Source of the DNA: Archilochus colubris
Lineage: Eukaryota; Chordata; Aves; Apodiformes; Trochilidae
Direction of reading: 5' to 3'
DNA: 64,000 nucleotides
Assembly: GCA_023079485.1 (NCBI GenBank)
Contig: CM041085.1
Span: 34,953,121-35,017,120 of the forward strand
The translations under genes were made by a program, and so were the position numbers. How positions within the stretch are numbered: position 1 is the first letter of the stretch; every line of letters starts with the position of its first letter. Shown here one piece after another: positions 49,113-61,087 of this stretch. Below the pieces are notes generated by a model. It worked only from the letters and a program-made list of their open reading frames with translations, had not been told where the DNA came from and made no database searches.

Positions 49113-52100
49113 GTGTGCTGGACATTGGTGTGCCTTACATAATATCTGCTTTTATGGTTGAAGAAATCGATGAAAGGTTGAATGTGAGCCTCATAAATAT
49201 TTATGTCTTAGCTTTCGGAAGAGATGGGGAAATGAGTGTCTTTAACTAGATAGTGTTAACCACCTCCTGTAGAAAGGAAGAACAGTGCAGATGTAAGGGT
49301 GATTGTAGGGGTGCATACATCGAGTTGAAGTGTGCTGGTGTGTGCGTTGAGAGAAGTGTGCTTGAAATACAGGTCTTCAGAAATGAAATGAGTTAGCAAT
49401 TTTGCTTTACTTATGAGCTGAAAGTGTTACAAAGGCAACAAGTGGTTTAGAAAAGAATGTTTTTATTTTGTGCTTTCTCCCTGCCTTTTTATATACAGCT
49501 TCATAACAGATGATACTCTGACATTCCCCTTTCCCACTATGTGATTGCTGTTAGATAGTTTTCTGCTGGGCTTTATTGTCAAGCTAAGTTGTCCAAATTC
49601 CTTTTTTCTAGAGTCAAGTAGTGTCTACAAGTTCCTTGTGAGCTGGAAACGTGGAACAACAAAGTTTATTACTGCTCCTCAAAGTGGCTTTCAGTGCTTT
49701 TTGTTCTACTGGTGGTGGGATATGTGACATGAGTCTCTGTAAACTTGGGAAATTGGCAGGGAACAGGTACACCTTCCAGTTTCTTACCCCAAGCCATGGC
49801 TATTTATTTGCTAAGCAGTGATATTTTCCAAAAGTAATAAAGTTTATTTTCTCAGGAGGAAGCTGATCTAGAGATGTGATGCTTTTTATTAAGTCTAACT
49901 GCATTCATCCTGCTTAATTTGAAGACTTTTCTGCTGTTATGAAATTTTTATTCTAGAAGAACTTCAAGAAGGACTGTATCTGCAGTTTGCCTTTGTGGCA
50001 GTAACTCTCATTAAAAAAACTACCAAACAAACAAACCACAAAAACACCCTAAACTGGTGCTTTTCTAATTGTTTACCCAGTTTATATTGAGAATAACAAA
50101 TTAAAAAGGCAGACCCGTCCTTAGTTGCAAGTTGGATTTAATTATACTGTTAAAAACCTTAGCAAGTATATTAGCAAATTTTTAACACTAAGTCCTATTA
50201 CTGTATTGACAACAATCAGAAGTTACTGGTGGCTAAGTTTTAACATTGACTGCTTTGAAATGCAGAAATCTGTTTGCTCTTTGCATTACCAGCAGCTGTG
50301 GGATGATAAGTTGCATGTTCTCGTCAGAATATTGTTTTCCTTTGAAACAGAATATTTGCAACTACATTTAGGGAGAGCTACCTTAACTTAAAAAGATTTG
50401 GCAATGTGCAGTTCCTGTGTTTTCTGCTGTCTTAGCTAATTAACAGCATACATTACTAAGAATAGACTAGTTAAGACTTATCGTCCTTTTTGCTTTAATT
50501 ATCAAGCTGAATCCCTGTTAAGGAGCATATATTTGAAAAATAGACACTTTAAAATGAAGACCCCGGGTGTCAAGAACACACACTTGGTGGTTTAGTGGTG
50601 AGCATCATCTGGATCATGCAAGTATCTATGGAAATGGCAGGATACCATAAGAAGTGCTGAGAAAGGGCCTTACTGGTGTGTGAGTGTTTTAATGTTTTTG
50701 AAACTGTTTTATGGCAGGAGCCAGTGGAGCAGGCAGGTTTGCAGCTGCTGTGGTGGGTGGTTATCCTGGCTACTGCACTGTAATTGCCTCGCTCAGATTT
50801 ATTGCTGTGGGCTTGTAGTCTCGTCAGTTGACCTCTACTGCTCTGATTCCCAGCAAGCTTTTAAGCTGCCTGTGGAATGATAAGCAGATGATAACCTGAG
50901 ATAATTACGTAAGTGCCTGATATATTCAAACGCCTGCTTGTGAGGATCAGGGGTAGCTGATATAAATGGAAGATTACAAAAACATTTCTTCCATATAGCT
51001 GTTACAGTTTTTAGCGTGACCTCTTATTATTGCTTGTTGCAAACTTTGAAAGTTTGAATAATGCTTCAGTAAAGTAAAAAAAGTTTATACTGGTTAAAAA
51101 TTATACTCTTCAGTACTAAGCCTATTTAATTTTAGCTTTTCCCTGTGTGATCTTTCATAGTCTTCTCATTTGTTAATGTAGCTTTAATGATAAATTACTC
51201 TTTTCCCAATGACTTACAGATCTTCTACAGCATCATTTGTCAGACTTTTTGCTCCCTGTCCTGATACTTCAAATTTTGTACCTCAGTTTTTCCTCTCTCA
51301 TCTTCTTGTTTGTAGGCCTTTGAAAATCTAGATATATCTCAGTTTTCATGACTGAGCTGGAATTGTAGATACATTGCTAACACTTTGACCTAGTTAAAAA
51401 ATAATCTTGTTGTCATCTACATACACAAATTCAAGAAATTCTGTATTCTGTCTTTTCAGATCCTGGGTGAAAAGCACACATGGTGTAACATACGGTAGTT
51501 ACTTTTGAAAACTTCTTTGGCTATTTATTGTTATTGCACTTCAGAGCTGTCAAAATGTTTTTTGTTTTTGTTTTTTTTTAAGGGTTTCTCTTTAGTTTAA
51601 CATACTGCACTTGCAGATTTCCCAATATTCCTGATTTATGCATCCTGGCTACAGTTTTTTCTAGGGTAAAATTGATGAGAAACATTTTGGTCATTAGAAT
51701 TGAGGCTGGCAACAGCCTGTAAATAGACTGATGTGAGATTGATATACTTCCAGTTTTCCTTCTAAGCATTGGGCTTAAGATGCCCTTGGCAAATAGTAAC
51801 TTCAGTTGTCACATGTCTAGCTTTCATGTTTTGCCTAATCAAGATTAGGATGATGTTCATGGGCTGTGTGGAGAAAACCTGCAGTTCTTAGCAAACAAGA
51901 AATTAGCTTTGATTACTGTTTCCCAAGTCTGGTTGCAATAGTATGCAGGAACCAACAGTTCTGTGTAATATCCAATACTATAATCTGATTTAGGTTTGCC
52001 AGCAGTGCATTTTATGGGTTTTCAGATTTAATTACTCTTTGGTTAGTCCATAAAAGTAAATAGCATACAAACATTACAAATGCTATATCAGTAATCTGTT

Positions 52101-53255
52101 TAAATTATACCTGGTTTAATACCAGAGGGTTCCTTTTGATGATCATCTATGGCTGGTGTCATCTGGATGATAAAATTTGGTACCAACATGACTAAGCTGA
52201 TGTGGTTGCAGCAGTTCAGATCCTAAATGTCTAGCATATTGTTGTGCATTGAGGCTTTCACTGCTGAAATGGAATCTTTGAGTTCACTGGTATTGATTTT
52301 ATCAGTGAGTTGAGGTGCAGTCTTTGCACACAAACCTTAAACTGAGCATGCTGAATTTTTAAGCTTGAGTTGTACCTCTGCTTTCCTCCCTCTAAGCAGA
52401 CCAGCAGCTCCAGTTGGGCCATCTTGCCAGCTGCTAACAAGAGTGGCTCTATAGAGCATGAGTACTGTTTTCTGATGTGACTTCTAGTGCTGCATGTTTT
52501 GTGATAAATCTGGTACCTTTTTATCAATTTAAGGAGCAGCTTGCTAAACTGCCCAGAAAAAAAAATCTGGATATTAAGTAAGTTGTATTGGTTCCCTCTG
52601 TATAGGGATGTATATAATTGTGAGATTGGAGGGTGTTTTAGGTACTTCAGTACTACTTGGCCTCTCATCAGACACAGGAAGAAGCAAACAAGGTAGTGAC
52701 TGTTGAGGAAAGAACCATCTAATGGTCTTTAAAGGTCAGTACATTCAGCCCTCTGGAAGAGGTTTGATCATTATATTCTTAGCAGAGGTTACTCACTTAA
52801 AACCAGAGGAAAAACAATGTTTTCACTGGTCTTTTATAACAACTTAAGTTGTCCTAGTTTAAAATGTCCTTGGATCTGAGACCTAATGGGAGTGCTGAAG
52901 GATCTGTTCTGCCAGGCCTTGCAAGAGCACCAGCACTCCACCCTGTGTCTTGCCAGGCCATTGAGATCACTGAAAAAATAAATAGTTCCATAAGCACTGG
53001 AACTAATGACTTCTTGTTTCATGTGGCTTAGTCTCTTGTGGTTGATTTGTCTTTGGCAAAATCAAAGGGGTGTGCTCTGTGTGAAGTATTTGTTGTTGTT
53101 GTTGTTGTTGTTGTTGTACGGTTGTTCACAAGAGTTCTCAATATTAAATCTTTTATAGTCCACAAGAAAGATGTAAACTTAAGTTCCCCTTTCACAGTTC
53201 AGCACTTACAAGATCTTTTCCTGTTATCCATCCACATGTTTGCACAAGACCTGTA
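49113..53255. other. MAP3K4 intron 1, distal part
   Basis: AT-rich intron with an A/C-rich run at about 50,012-50,050 and a (TTG)9 repeat at 53,091-53,117. No exon, RNA gene or recognisable element was found other than the LTR listed next. Confidence 0.6.
53091..53117 (+). repeat. (TTG)9 microsatellite
   Basis: Nine TTG units in a row, probably polymorphic. Read in frame it gives a valine run in a chance plus-strand frame. Confidence 0.95.
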
Positions 53256-53792
53256 GGAACTGTCACAGTTTATCAGTTTGGGTGGACCAAAAACCAAAGG
53301 ACAGTATTCTTTTTTATTACCATACCCCGCAAAGGGAAGATAAAAGTGGAATAAAGACTGGAGACTTAACGTTGGAAATTGAAAAAATTGTAAACAGATT
53401 TGCTAGCACAGGGGAAAGGCAATAACAGAAGGGATAAAGAACAAAAATACAAATAGGTACAAATACATGTGTACAGTCCAGTCTCAGTGGTGGCAGGAAT
53501 GGGTGCCTGAGGGTCCCTTGCAGCACAGCCGACTCAGGAGGGGGGTCCATGGCTCTTCCCAGCACCCGATGGATGTGGACTCTGAAGAGCAGGTGGTGAG
53601 CTGGGGGTAAAGGAGCACAGGGGAACAGCAGCAAAGCAAAGAGTGGGCAAAAGAGGAGGGGCTGCAGTCCGCTGAGCTGGATAGAGTATGGGCAGGGAAT
53701 GGGAGGGAATAGACCCCTCTGTGTTCTGCCCCTCTCAGAGTCTGAAAGCCCTCCTGCTTGAGTTCCTCATACTCAGCAACTGTGACAGGAAC
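53256..53792 (-). mobile_element. Solo LTR of an endogenous retrovirus-like element, antisense in MAP3K4 intron 1
   Basis: The LTR proper is 53,261-53,787 (527 bases). It begins TGTCACAGTT and ends AACTGTGACA, a perfect 10-bp terminal inverted repeat with the obligatory TG...CA ends. It is flanked on both sides by GGAAC (53,256-53,260 and 53,788-53,792), a perfect 5-bp target-site duplication. Read on the minus strand, an AATAAA polyadenylation signal (53,313-53,318) lies about 50 bases from the LTR end, which supports minus orientation, opposite to the host gene. There are no internal gag, pol or env sequences, so the provirus was reduced to one LTR by recombination. A 5-bp duplication suits ERVL-like or some other ERV classes; the family is not certain. 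The frames inside it are non-coding. Confidence 0.88.
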
Positions 53793-55034
53793 AAATCGAG
53801 ACCTCTTTGTTACCTTTGCCCAATAGTGGTTAATTAAATTAGGTTGCTGGAGAACACACAAACGGCGTGATTTCCTGAGGCAAGAATACTGGACTAAATG
53901 TATTGGTGATACTGTGTAGTTGTCATTATGGCTGACTTCACTGTAGGGCCCTCCTTAGACTACAGGTGGTGCTGCAGTACCACCTAAGTAACTTTTCTTA
54001 GGTAAGTTTATCTACAAGGGTGAAGTTGTTTGTCTTCTCAAAGCTCTGTAATATGAGAAGAGTAATTTTGCACCCTAAACATTTCTGCAGCTTTGTAGAG
54101 AACATAGCTGTTCTCCATGTTAAAGTATTTATTTCTGTTTATGGATACAAGCAAAGAGAAGGTACAGTATCTTTTTTTTTTATTTTATTTTATTGCTAGT
54201 CTACTGGCTGGCAATATTCTGTCATATTTCATACTACAGACACTCAGACTTGCTCACCAGAGCATGAATAACATTCTTCAACTGGCTCAAAACCAGTAGC
54301 AAGTAAAATGTTGTTTGTGATTCAAGTGAAATTGAAATTAAAGCTTTTGGGTACTGATGCTAGTCATATACTGTCTGTTTTAGGTCAGGTATTTCTTTGC
54401 TGCCATGTCTGTTACTGTAGTCAAGATGGTGTTATTTGCACACCTGTTTCAGAATTAAAATATATATGGCGATGGAAACAAACTACATTTTTTTTTCTCT
54501 CCTCACAAAACAAAAGAGTTCCATATATGGCCTCAGTGGGGAGTGGTGGTGATGAGGGGACTGTGCACTGGGGTAGTGGGTCCCATATTCCAGGAGAAGG
54601 CAGAGGTCTTGGTGATGTTTTGAGATCCAGCCTATCTGTGGAATTCAATCAGTTAAGGCCTGAGTTTTGGCTTGGAGTACTCTCCTCCTTCTTCCCTTTT
54701 TCTCTGTATTTGCCCTGGATACATAAGCATCAGATGGGTACAAAGGGATAGTTACAGAGGTTAAAACACTTTGCTGCAATCTACATTGCCTTGAAGCCTG
54801 AACTGACCAGATGATGGTCATTATTTTGTGGGGCTTTTGTCTTTTGAAGGATTCAGATGATGTGTTATTGGTGAAGCAATGGAAGTTTGATTGTTCATGG
54901 TCTGAGAGTAGTTTTGTTGCTGTAGGAAATCTAGATAATGGTATTGTGGCCAGAACTTATCAGTGAATTAACTTTCAGCACAGATATTGCAGTAAAGAAT
55001 TCTTTAACAGCATGATTTAATTTGTTCTTTACAG
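53793..55034. other. End of MAP3K4 intron 1
   Basis: Unremarkable intronic sequence with a short T-rich stretch near 54,170-54,192 and a G-rich patch at about 54,530-54,620. It ends in TTTGTTCTTTACAG, a strong pyrimidine tract and acceptor for exon 2. Confidence 0.7.
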
Positions 55035-55225
55035 GACAGAGTGCAAATCAGAAGATGCTACTTGCAAGATCTCTGAATCTGACCCTGAGGAATTATCAGA
55101 TGAAGCAAGTGCTGACACCTTCTATGGAACTTCTCCTCCTAGTACACCCCGCCAGATGAAGCGTATGTCAACAAAGCATCAGAAAAATAACGTTGGGAGA
55201 CCTGTTAGCCGCTCTACTTTAAAAG
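55035..55225 (+). CDS. MAP3K4: MAP3K4 coding exon 2
   Basis: A 191-base exon between TTCTTTACAG and AAAAG|GTAGGT. Its first base completes the arginine codon begun in exon 1, and its last base starts the glutamate codon finished in exon 3. It encodes TECKSEDATCKISESDPEEL, then a stretch with YGTSPPSTPRQMKRMSTKHQ, nearly identical to the human protein as I recall it, followed by NNVGRP and SRSTLK. The serine/proline/basic segment is low-complexity and phosphosite-like. The acidic first half is more diverged than the second, as usual for a disordered region. Confidence 0.95.
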
Positions 55226-55344
55226 GTAGGTGTGGTGTTTTGGTTTGTTTTTTTTTTTAAAAAAAGTCAATAAAGTTATAGTAGTAACCCTTCATTACAG
55301 ATGGAGGAGTACTCAGAAAATGGAGCTAGATACTGAAGTGTAGT

Positions 55345-55470
55345 AAAAGGAGAGAGGGCATCTGTCCTAAGTTGCAACAAGGGAAAATGCTTGTGTAGAA
55401 AAGAAAAATTTAATCATGAGAGTGGTCAAACAGGGAACAATTTGCTATAGAGTAACATCATGTGATAACA
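55345..55470 (+). mobile_element. Diverged CR1 LINE 3' UTR fragment
   Basis: The phrases AAGTTGCAACAAGGGAAAAT, a degraded 'gaaaaaatttttcac', CATGAGAGTGGTCAAACAGG and GGAACAATTTGC follow the order of the CR1 3' UTR (tgcaacaaggg ... agagtggtcaaacactggaacaggttgcc). It is short and decayed, with no tail retained. Confidence 0.65.
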
Positions 55471-56670
55471 GCATGCTGTCACAAAAATTTGTGTGATGCT
55501 AAGCTAATAGCACAAATTAAAATCTAGTTTCCCTAGAAGCAAGCAAGAGATTCTGAGATGTGGTTTGCAATTGCTTCAAGGTACAATTAAAGTCAGGGAG
55601 CTTTGAACATGGAGTTCTGAAATGTTGAACAATAGCTTTTCTCATTTTTGGCACCCATAAAGCTTTGTTGTTCTGATCTTTCTCGATCATGGTTTTAGAT
55701 ATTTAGAAAGGAAATAGTATTAATCTTCCACTGAGCAGGCCTTTTATGCACATAAGCTTATTAGTATTTATGATATTAATAGGTGTTACAGTGAGGAGCA
55801 TGGTAGCAGGGTCTCTAAGGAAATTACTGCTTCTGGAGTTCAGAATGAGCCATGTGCAGGAGATAATCCTTAGTCACAGAGAACAATGAAAATAAGACAA
55901 AGTATTCAGCCATTGGTCTGAAAGTCTTTTCTGTTCTTGAATAAGCAGGGGTCCTGTGACATGTAGCTGGTATTTCAGCTGCTGATCCTTGGACTACAGC
56001 TAGTCTGCATACAGGTGCTTTCCTCCAGCCTGCCATCGAGTGCTTGAGAGAGAATCACTGTTTTAATACCAAGTAGTTTCTCCTGTCCTGATCTGCAAAG
56101 CCGAGTTTGTGTTGCTTGTGTTAGTGCTGCAAAAGAGTGGTAAGGTCTGCTGCTCCTGAGGAAAAAACCTGAGAGATTGCACAAATAGTCAGGAAAGGGC
56201 TGCTGTTATGTGGTAAGGGGGAGAAAGCAAGTGTTTGTGTGTTGGTAGACTGGGGAAGCAGTGTATTAAGTTTACAGAGGGATTCCCAGAACTATGATCA
56301 GTGCCCCCACAACAGCCTGATTGAATCATCCAGCTGAATTTCACAATCCTTACATGCTCCAGTTTTTATGAAATTGCATGTGCAGTGGGAATCCTTTTAA
56401 ATTTGTTTATTTTGGTTACCTTAATAATGCTCTGGTGCATTTTGAGGGGTTTTTTGTAAGGTTGTGTAACAAATGTATGGAAAATTAACTTGGAAACCAT
56501 TCCTTTCCTTTTGATCATACACTGTTCTCAGCAGATGGCATACTCATAATAAGAATTCTCAGAGATCATTTTTACAAAAGAAGCAATGTAAGAGGAGAAA
56601 AATATTTCCTTTGGTGCTATTAATTTTGCTGTATTTATGGTAATTTACAAGGCTACATTTTACTTCTACC

Positions 56671-56718
56671 CTATTATATTTTATTGGTATAAAGCTATTA
56701 TATTTTATTAGTATAAAG
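56671..56718 (+). repeat. 24-bp tandem duplication in intron 2
   Basis: Two head-to-tail copies of a 24-base AT-rich unit (CTATTATATTTTATTGGTAT plus AAAG) differ at one position (G or A). It lies 88 bases before the exon 3 acceptor, so it may overlap the branch-point neighbourhood only distantly. Confidence 0.9.
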
Positions 56719-56806
56719 CAATGTTTTGTGCTCAAAGAAATATGATCGGGAGCTGGACTGTATGAAGTTCGCTGTTACGGTCACATTTTTTCTTCTTTTC
56801 TTACAG

Positions 56807-58188
56807 AAAAGATGAGTGTGCCAACTCAGTCTGTGCATAAAGACAATGGAAAAACCATTGAGAACGTGGAGGAGCACAGCTATAAGCAGGGGAAAAAGAT
56901 CCGAGACACCTTAAGGACAACAGAACGAGATCACAAGAAAAATGTGCAGTGCTCGTTTATGTTAGACTCGGTTGGTGGATCTCTGCCAAAAAAAACAATT
57001 CCGGATGTTGATCTCAATAAGCCTTACCTCAGCCTTGGCTGTAGCAATGCTAAGCTTCCAGTTTCTGTGCCCATGCCAATACCCAGAACTGCACGCCAGA
57101 CTTCTAGGAGTGATTGCCCAGCGGACCGCTTAAAATTCTTTGAAACCCTGCGGCTTTTGTTAAAACTTACCTCAGTCTCAAAGAAAAAGGACAGAGAGCA
57201 AAGAGGACAGGAAAACACCTCTTCTGTTTGGCTGAACCGATCCAATGAACTGATCTGGCTGGAGCTGCAAGCTTGGCATGCTGGCCGGAGCATTAATGAC
57301 CAAGACCTCTATCTCTATGCAGCCCGTCAGGCTATCCCTGATATCATCAATGAAATCCTCACCTTCAAAGTGAACTATGGAAACTTCTCCTGTGTTAAAA
57401 ATGGAGCCAGTCTCAATGGTACTTCAGGAGAAGGAGTTTGCAAAGCAACACATGGATCAAGTGCTTTGGGTTACTCAAGTTATCACGAGCACCTCCATCG
57501 CCAGCGCGTCTCATTTGAGCAAGTAAAGCGGATAATGGAGCTGCTAGAGTATATAGAAGCACTTTATCCATCTCTGCAGGCTCTTCAAAAGGACTATGAA
57601 AAATATGCTGCAAAGGACTTCCAAGACAGAGTGCAGGCACTCTGTCTATGGTTAAACATTACAAAAGACTTAAATCAAAAACTAAGGATTATGGGTACTG
57701 TATTGGGCATCAAAAATCTTTCTGACATTGGCTGGCCAGTGTTTGAAATTCCTTCTCCTCTACCATCTAAGGGCAATGATCCAGAGGATGAAGAAGTTGA
57801 TAGGGAAACAGAAGTTAAGGAATCCTCAGGAACATGCACAGAGGAGAGTGATGGTGAAGAACAAATCTCTGAGGAGAATGTTGAGGAGCTTAGACAAGCC
57901 ATCAAGAACAGTTTTACTAACAAGCCAAATTTTGACTTTCAGGACCATTTTTCAAGAGGGCTTGATAGGCTTGAATCTGAGGATGACTCCGCCTCTTGGG
58001 TTATTCCAGAATGCAGTGCTGAGACAAGCTGCAGCCAACACTGTTTGACCTCTATTTACAGGCCATTTGTAGACAAAGCACTGAAACAAATGGGGTTGAG
58101 GAAGCTAATTTTGAGACTGCACAAACTAATGCATGGTTCATTACAGAGGGCCCGCATGGCATTAGTAAGGAGTGATCACCAGCTGGAG
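56807..58188 (+). CDS. MAP3K4: MAP3K4 coding exon 3 (large; GADD45-binding and regulatory region)
   Basis: A 1,382-base exon, uninterrupted, entered in phase (G+AA gives E, then KM) and ending GAG|GTAGGT in phase 0. It encodes residues about 85-545 of the partial protein. Highly conserved blocks include TTERDHKKNVQCSFMLDSVG, IPDVDLNKPYLSLGCSNAKL, ADRLKFFETLRLLLKLTSVS, NRSNELIWLELQAWHAGRSI, RQRVSFEQVKRIMELLEYIE, LYPSLQALQKDYEKYAAKDF, LCLWLNITKDLNQKLRIMGT and TSIYRPFVDKALKQMGLRKL. By comparison with the human protein, the GADD45-binding segment maps roughly to 56,900-57,220, with autoinhibitory sequence after it. A region at about 57,770-57,990 is rich in D/E/S, looks disordered and is the least conserved part. 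The ATG at 56,812 is internal, not a start. Confidence 0.96.
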
Positions 58189-59345
58189 GTAGGTTGCTCC
58201 CAGACTACCCAAATAACAGGAGTACTTCTCTTGCTGTATTGTTTCTTGCTGAAACTGGTGAAATTGGGGTCTTACAAAGGTTTTGGTTGCTGTGTTGATT
58301 TTTGAATGATAGCTTATGTTATGATTAGGATCTCAGTTCTGCTTCCACAGAAATGAATTTGTCAATTGATCTGAATTAGAATTTGTGTAAAGCACAAGCT
58401 AGTTCTCTGTTCTTGCTTGTAATTGAAATGACATTTTTTATGGTAACATATTTGCTTATTACATTTGCTGATGTCTAAAAAACTGTCTAAAGCTGTAAGT
58501 CAGAAAAATTACAGTGGATAACTAGGCACAGAAGTGGAATCATGAGAAAAACTAGCTATGGAAATGGCCATTTTCCTTTTCTTGTCTTCAAGACTTGATC
58601 TCTCTCTTCTAAACATCCTTTATGGAAACATCACCATTGTTTCAGGTTTTTTCTCATTAAAATCAATGAAGTACTATAGAAGCATGTTTTAACTGAGGAA
58701 AGATTGGATAAATGAGTGGATGCTCTTAATCTTGAAATCTATGAAAGCAAGACATGTTGCGTTCTTCAGCTGGCTCTTAGTGCAATTTTTTTTAAAGTTC
58801 TTAATTAAGGATATTTGTAATAAAAGCAAAATGAAGAAATAAGCAGTAAAAAAAGTACAGTTTGGTATGGTAAGTCATGGTCACTAATTCTTTCAAGACA
58901 GACTATTGTTTCATAATAGAAGCTGTTCACAAACTTGTAGGCATATTTCCACCAGGAAGAGAGAGTAGTAAGGATTATTTGTCCTCGATAAAGTAGCATA
59001 GGGAGGGGGGAATGGCAAAGCATGTTGCTGATCTTTTAATGTGACCATCACATTTGCAAAAGGAACAAGAATTGTTTATCTCCCTTGGAAGTTATTTTTT
59101 AGGATTTTTAGGATATTTATAAAGTTACTGTAAGCAGTTAGCTGTTAGTTGAATTTTTACTTATTTTTTAGTTGTTTTCAATGTGCATTCTTGGAAGTAT
59201 TGCAGTAAGCGTATCTTTGTATTTTCTCGAGTCATGTGCCTAAGTAAAACTTTCAGGTATCTCTTACAGTAAAAAAAAAAAGTACATCCAAGCCATATGT
59301 ACTTGAATAGAAAGTTCAGATTAATACAAAGATAGAAACACTTAT

Positions 59346-59390
59346 TTAAAAAAAAAAAAAAAAAAGAAAAAAAAAAGAAAAGAAATAAGA
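59346..59390 (+). repeat. A-rich low-complexity run
   Basis: About 45 bases of A broken by single G residues. It could be the decayed tail of a retroposed sequence, but I recognise no body upstream. Confidence 0.75.
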
Positions 59391-60626
59391 CATAATTTGA
59401 GGTTATGGAGAGCTACTTTTAATGTATTTCTTTAATTTTTAAATAGCTCAAATAGTTCATAAGTGTAAAACAAATAGTAGTCTTTGCAGCTTCACAGAAT
59501 TAAACTGGAAATTTAGTGCTGTATTTGTTTAAGAGGTAGGATTAATCTTGACTTCCTCCTTCTCTAAACGTGTAACTTTGATTGTTCATTTTCAGTAAAT
59601 ATTATGTTTTCTTTGGGATATTGTCCTTTTAAGAATGAACTTTTTGACTGAAGGTGGATGTTATAAAATTGTAGTCTTATTTTCTGCTGCAAAATGAAAA
59701 GAGTACTGTCCGAAGAAAAAAGAAAAAAAGAAAATACTGTTTATCAGAAGTGTGGCACCTGCTGCAGAAGACATGGTTTTGAATTGCTTGGTCTTTGCAT
59801 CTGTCATTACTTTGAATGTAATGTCTTGGGGTTTTTCCAGTGCAGTTCAGTTTGATATTTGTATGCAACCAGATCTGTTAGTATTTTTAATGTTTGTTAG
59901 TTTTGCTATTTTTATATCTTGACTCTGTTTATGTGTGTACATACACTTTAAAATCTCTGGACATACTTCCTTTTCTATTTTTACTTAAACACTGTCTCTC
60001 ATCTAAAATGTGCTTACTGGATTATGCATTTTAATGCTCGTTTCATCCTAAATACATGTAAATGTTCATACACATAGCTGGTTTTTAAAGGCACATTCCT
60101 CATAGGCTCTGATACTTAAGATTCTAGGCACTACAGAGTGTTTATCTTAGAAGATCTATGGTTTGTTTCTTAAAGAAAATGGCTAGTGTTTCTTATTTTA
60201 GTTCATAAAATCAGAGGTGTTAATTTAGTAGAACAGTATTTAAGCCAGTGCACCCTGTTTGTGTTTTCTTCACCTAGCTGCACTTTTGAGTATGGATTTT
60301 ATATGTGATCTCAATAAATGGTTTGGGCTTTGGTTTCTTGGGGTTTTTAAAAGTAGTATTTGACAATCACTTGAAACATTTCAGATTGGGCCTGTTGAAG
60401 ACTAATATTAGCCAAATTGAACAATAGAAGTTTAGGTGTCTTTATAGTAAGCTGTGATGTCATGTGCTGTTATCCATGATGCTGGAAAATTAAATAACAC
60501 TGTGTAGTGAGGTGATCTCCAGCTTTAATTAATGGTTTCATAATTTTAAAAGAGAAAAATAAAGTAGGAGATTGTTTTGTTAATTCTCAAGTGTCCATAA
60601 TTCTTGTCCCTAGTCTGGTGATCCTC

Positions 60627-60692
60627 AAATTAAAAAAAGAAATAAAAGTTAGGCTTTAAAAAAAATAAAATTAAAAAAAAAAATATATATAT
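60627..60692 (+). repeat. A/T-rich run in intron 3
   Basis: Interrupted A runs ending in a short (TA)n stretch. Simple low-complexity DNA about 150 bases before exon 4. Confidence 0.75.
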
Positions 60693-60844
60693 AAACTTCT
60701 GCAGTTGATTTGTCATTTAAATCTTAGCTTTCCTAGTCAGAATCTTACCTTTTAAAAATAGAATTTTGTGCAAGCTACTTTAAACAAATGCTAAATCCTA
60801 AAGAATTTAAGGATCCTTTTCATAATACCTATTTCTTGTTACAG

Positions 60845-61087
60845 TTTTTAGAATTTCCAGATCCCATGTTGTGTTCAGATTACGTGCAGTTATTAAATTC
60901 TCCACCTTGTTGTGAGCAAAAATGCAGCACTGTATCATGGGAGGAGCTGAAATCCATGGATTTACCATCTTTTGAACCTGCATTCTTGGTCCTCTGCCGA
61001 GTCCTGCTCAATGTTATCCATGAATGTCTCAAGCTAAGGTTGGAACAAAGACCTGCTGGGGAACCATCTCTTTTGAGTATTAAACAG
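60845..61087 (+). CDS. MAP3K4: MAP3K4 coding exon 4
   Basis: A 243-base exon of exactly 81 codons, phase 0 at both ends, between TTGTTACAG and AAACAG|GTTTGT. It encodes FLEFPDPMLCSDYVQL, then VSWEELKSMDLPSFEPAFLV, CRVLLNVIHECLKLRLEQRP and AGEPSLLSIKQ, matching the MAP3K4 family closely. The first residues (FLEFPDPM after exon 3's HQLE) differ slightly from the human junction, the most variable spot in this exon. The apparent in-frame ATG at 60,788 is in the intron and is not used. The next family segment (LVRECKEVLKGG...) is not in the window. Confidence 0.95.

Larger units (their letters stand above)
55226..56806. other. MAP3K4 intron 2
   Basis: A 1,581-base intron, GT to AG, with a diverged CR1 fragment at about 55,345-55,470 and a 24-bp tandem duplication at 56,671-56,718. 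The acceptor TTTTTCTTCTTTTCTTACAG is very strong. Confidence 0.85.
58189..60844. other. MAP3K4 intron 3
   Basis: A 2,656-base AT-rich intron with A-rich runs at about 59,268-59,281, 59,346-59,390 and 60,627-60,692. If it were retained, the exon 3 frame would add 38 residues and stop at 58,303-58,305. No other gene was seen. The acceptor is TATTTCTTGTTACAG. Confidence 0.85.

Noticed and set aside
53317..53861. Minus-strand frames of 105 and 125 codons
   Set aside because: They fall in the solo LTR and its edge; LTRs do not encode protein and the sequence matches no retroviral gene.
56812..56814. ATG at 56,812 as the start of a 497-residue protein
   Set aside because: It is internal to exon 3. 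The acceptor, phase and upstream exons 1 and 2 show that the frame continues from upstream.
57024..58048. Other-frame and antisense frames inside MAP3K4 exon 3
   Set aside because: Shadows of the real coding frame, whose translation matches MAP3K4 throughout.
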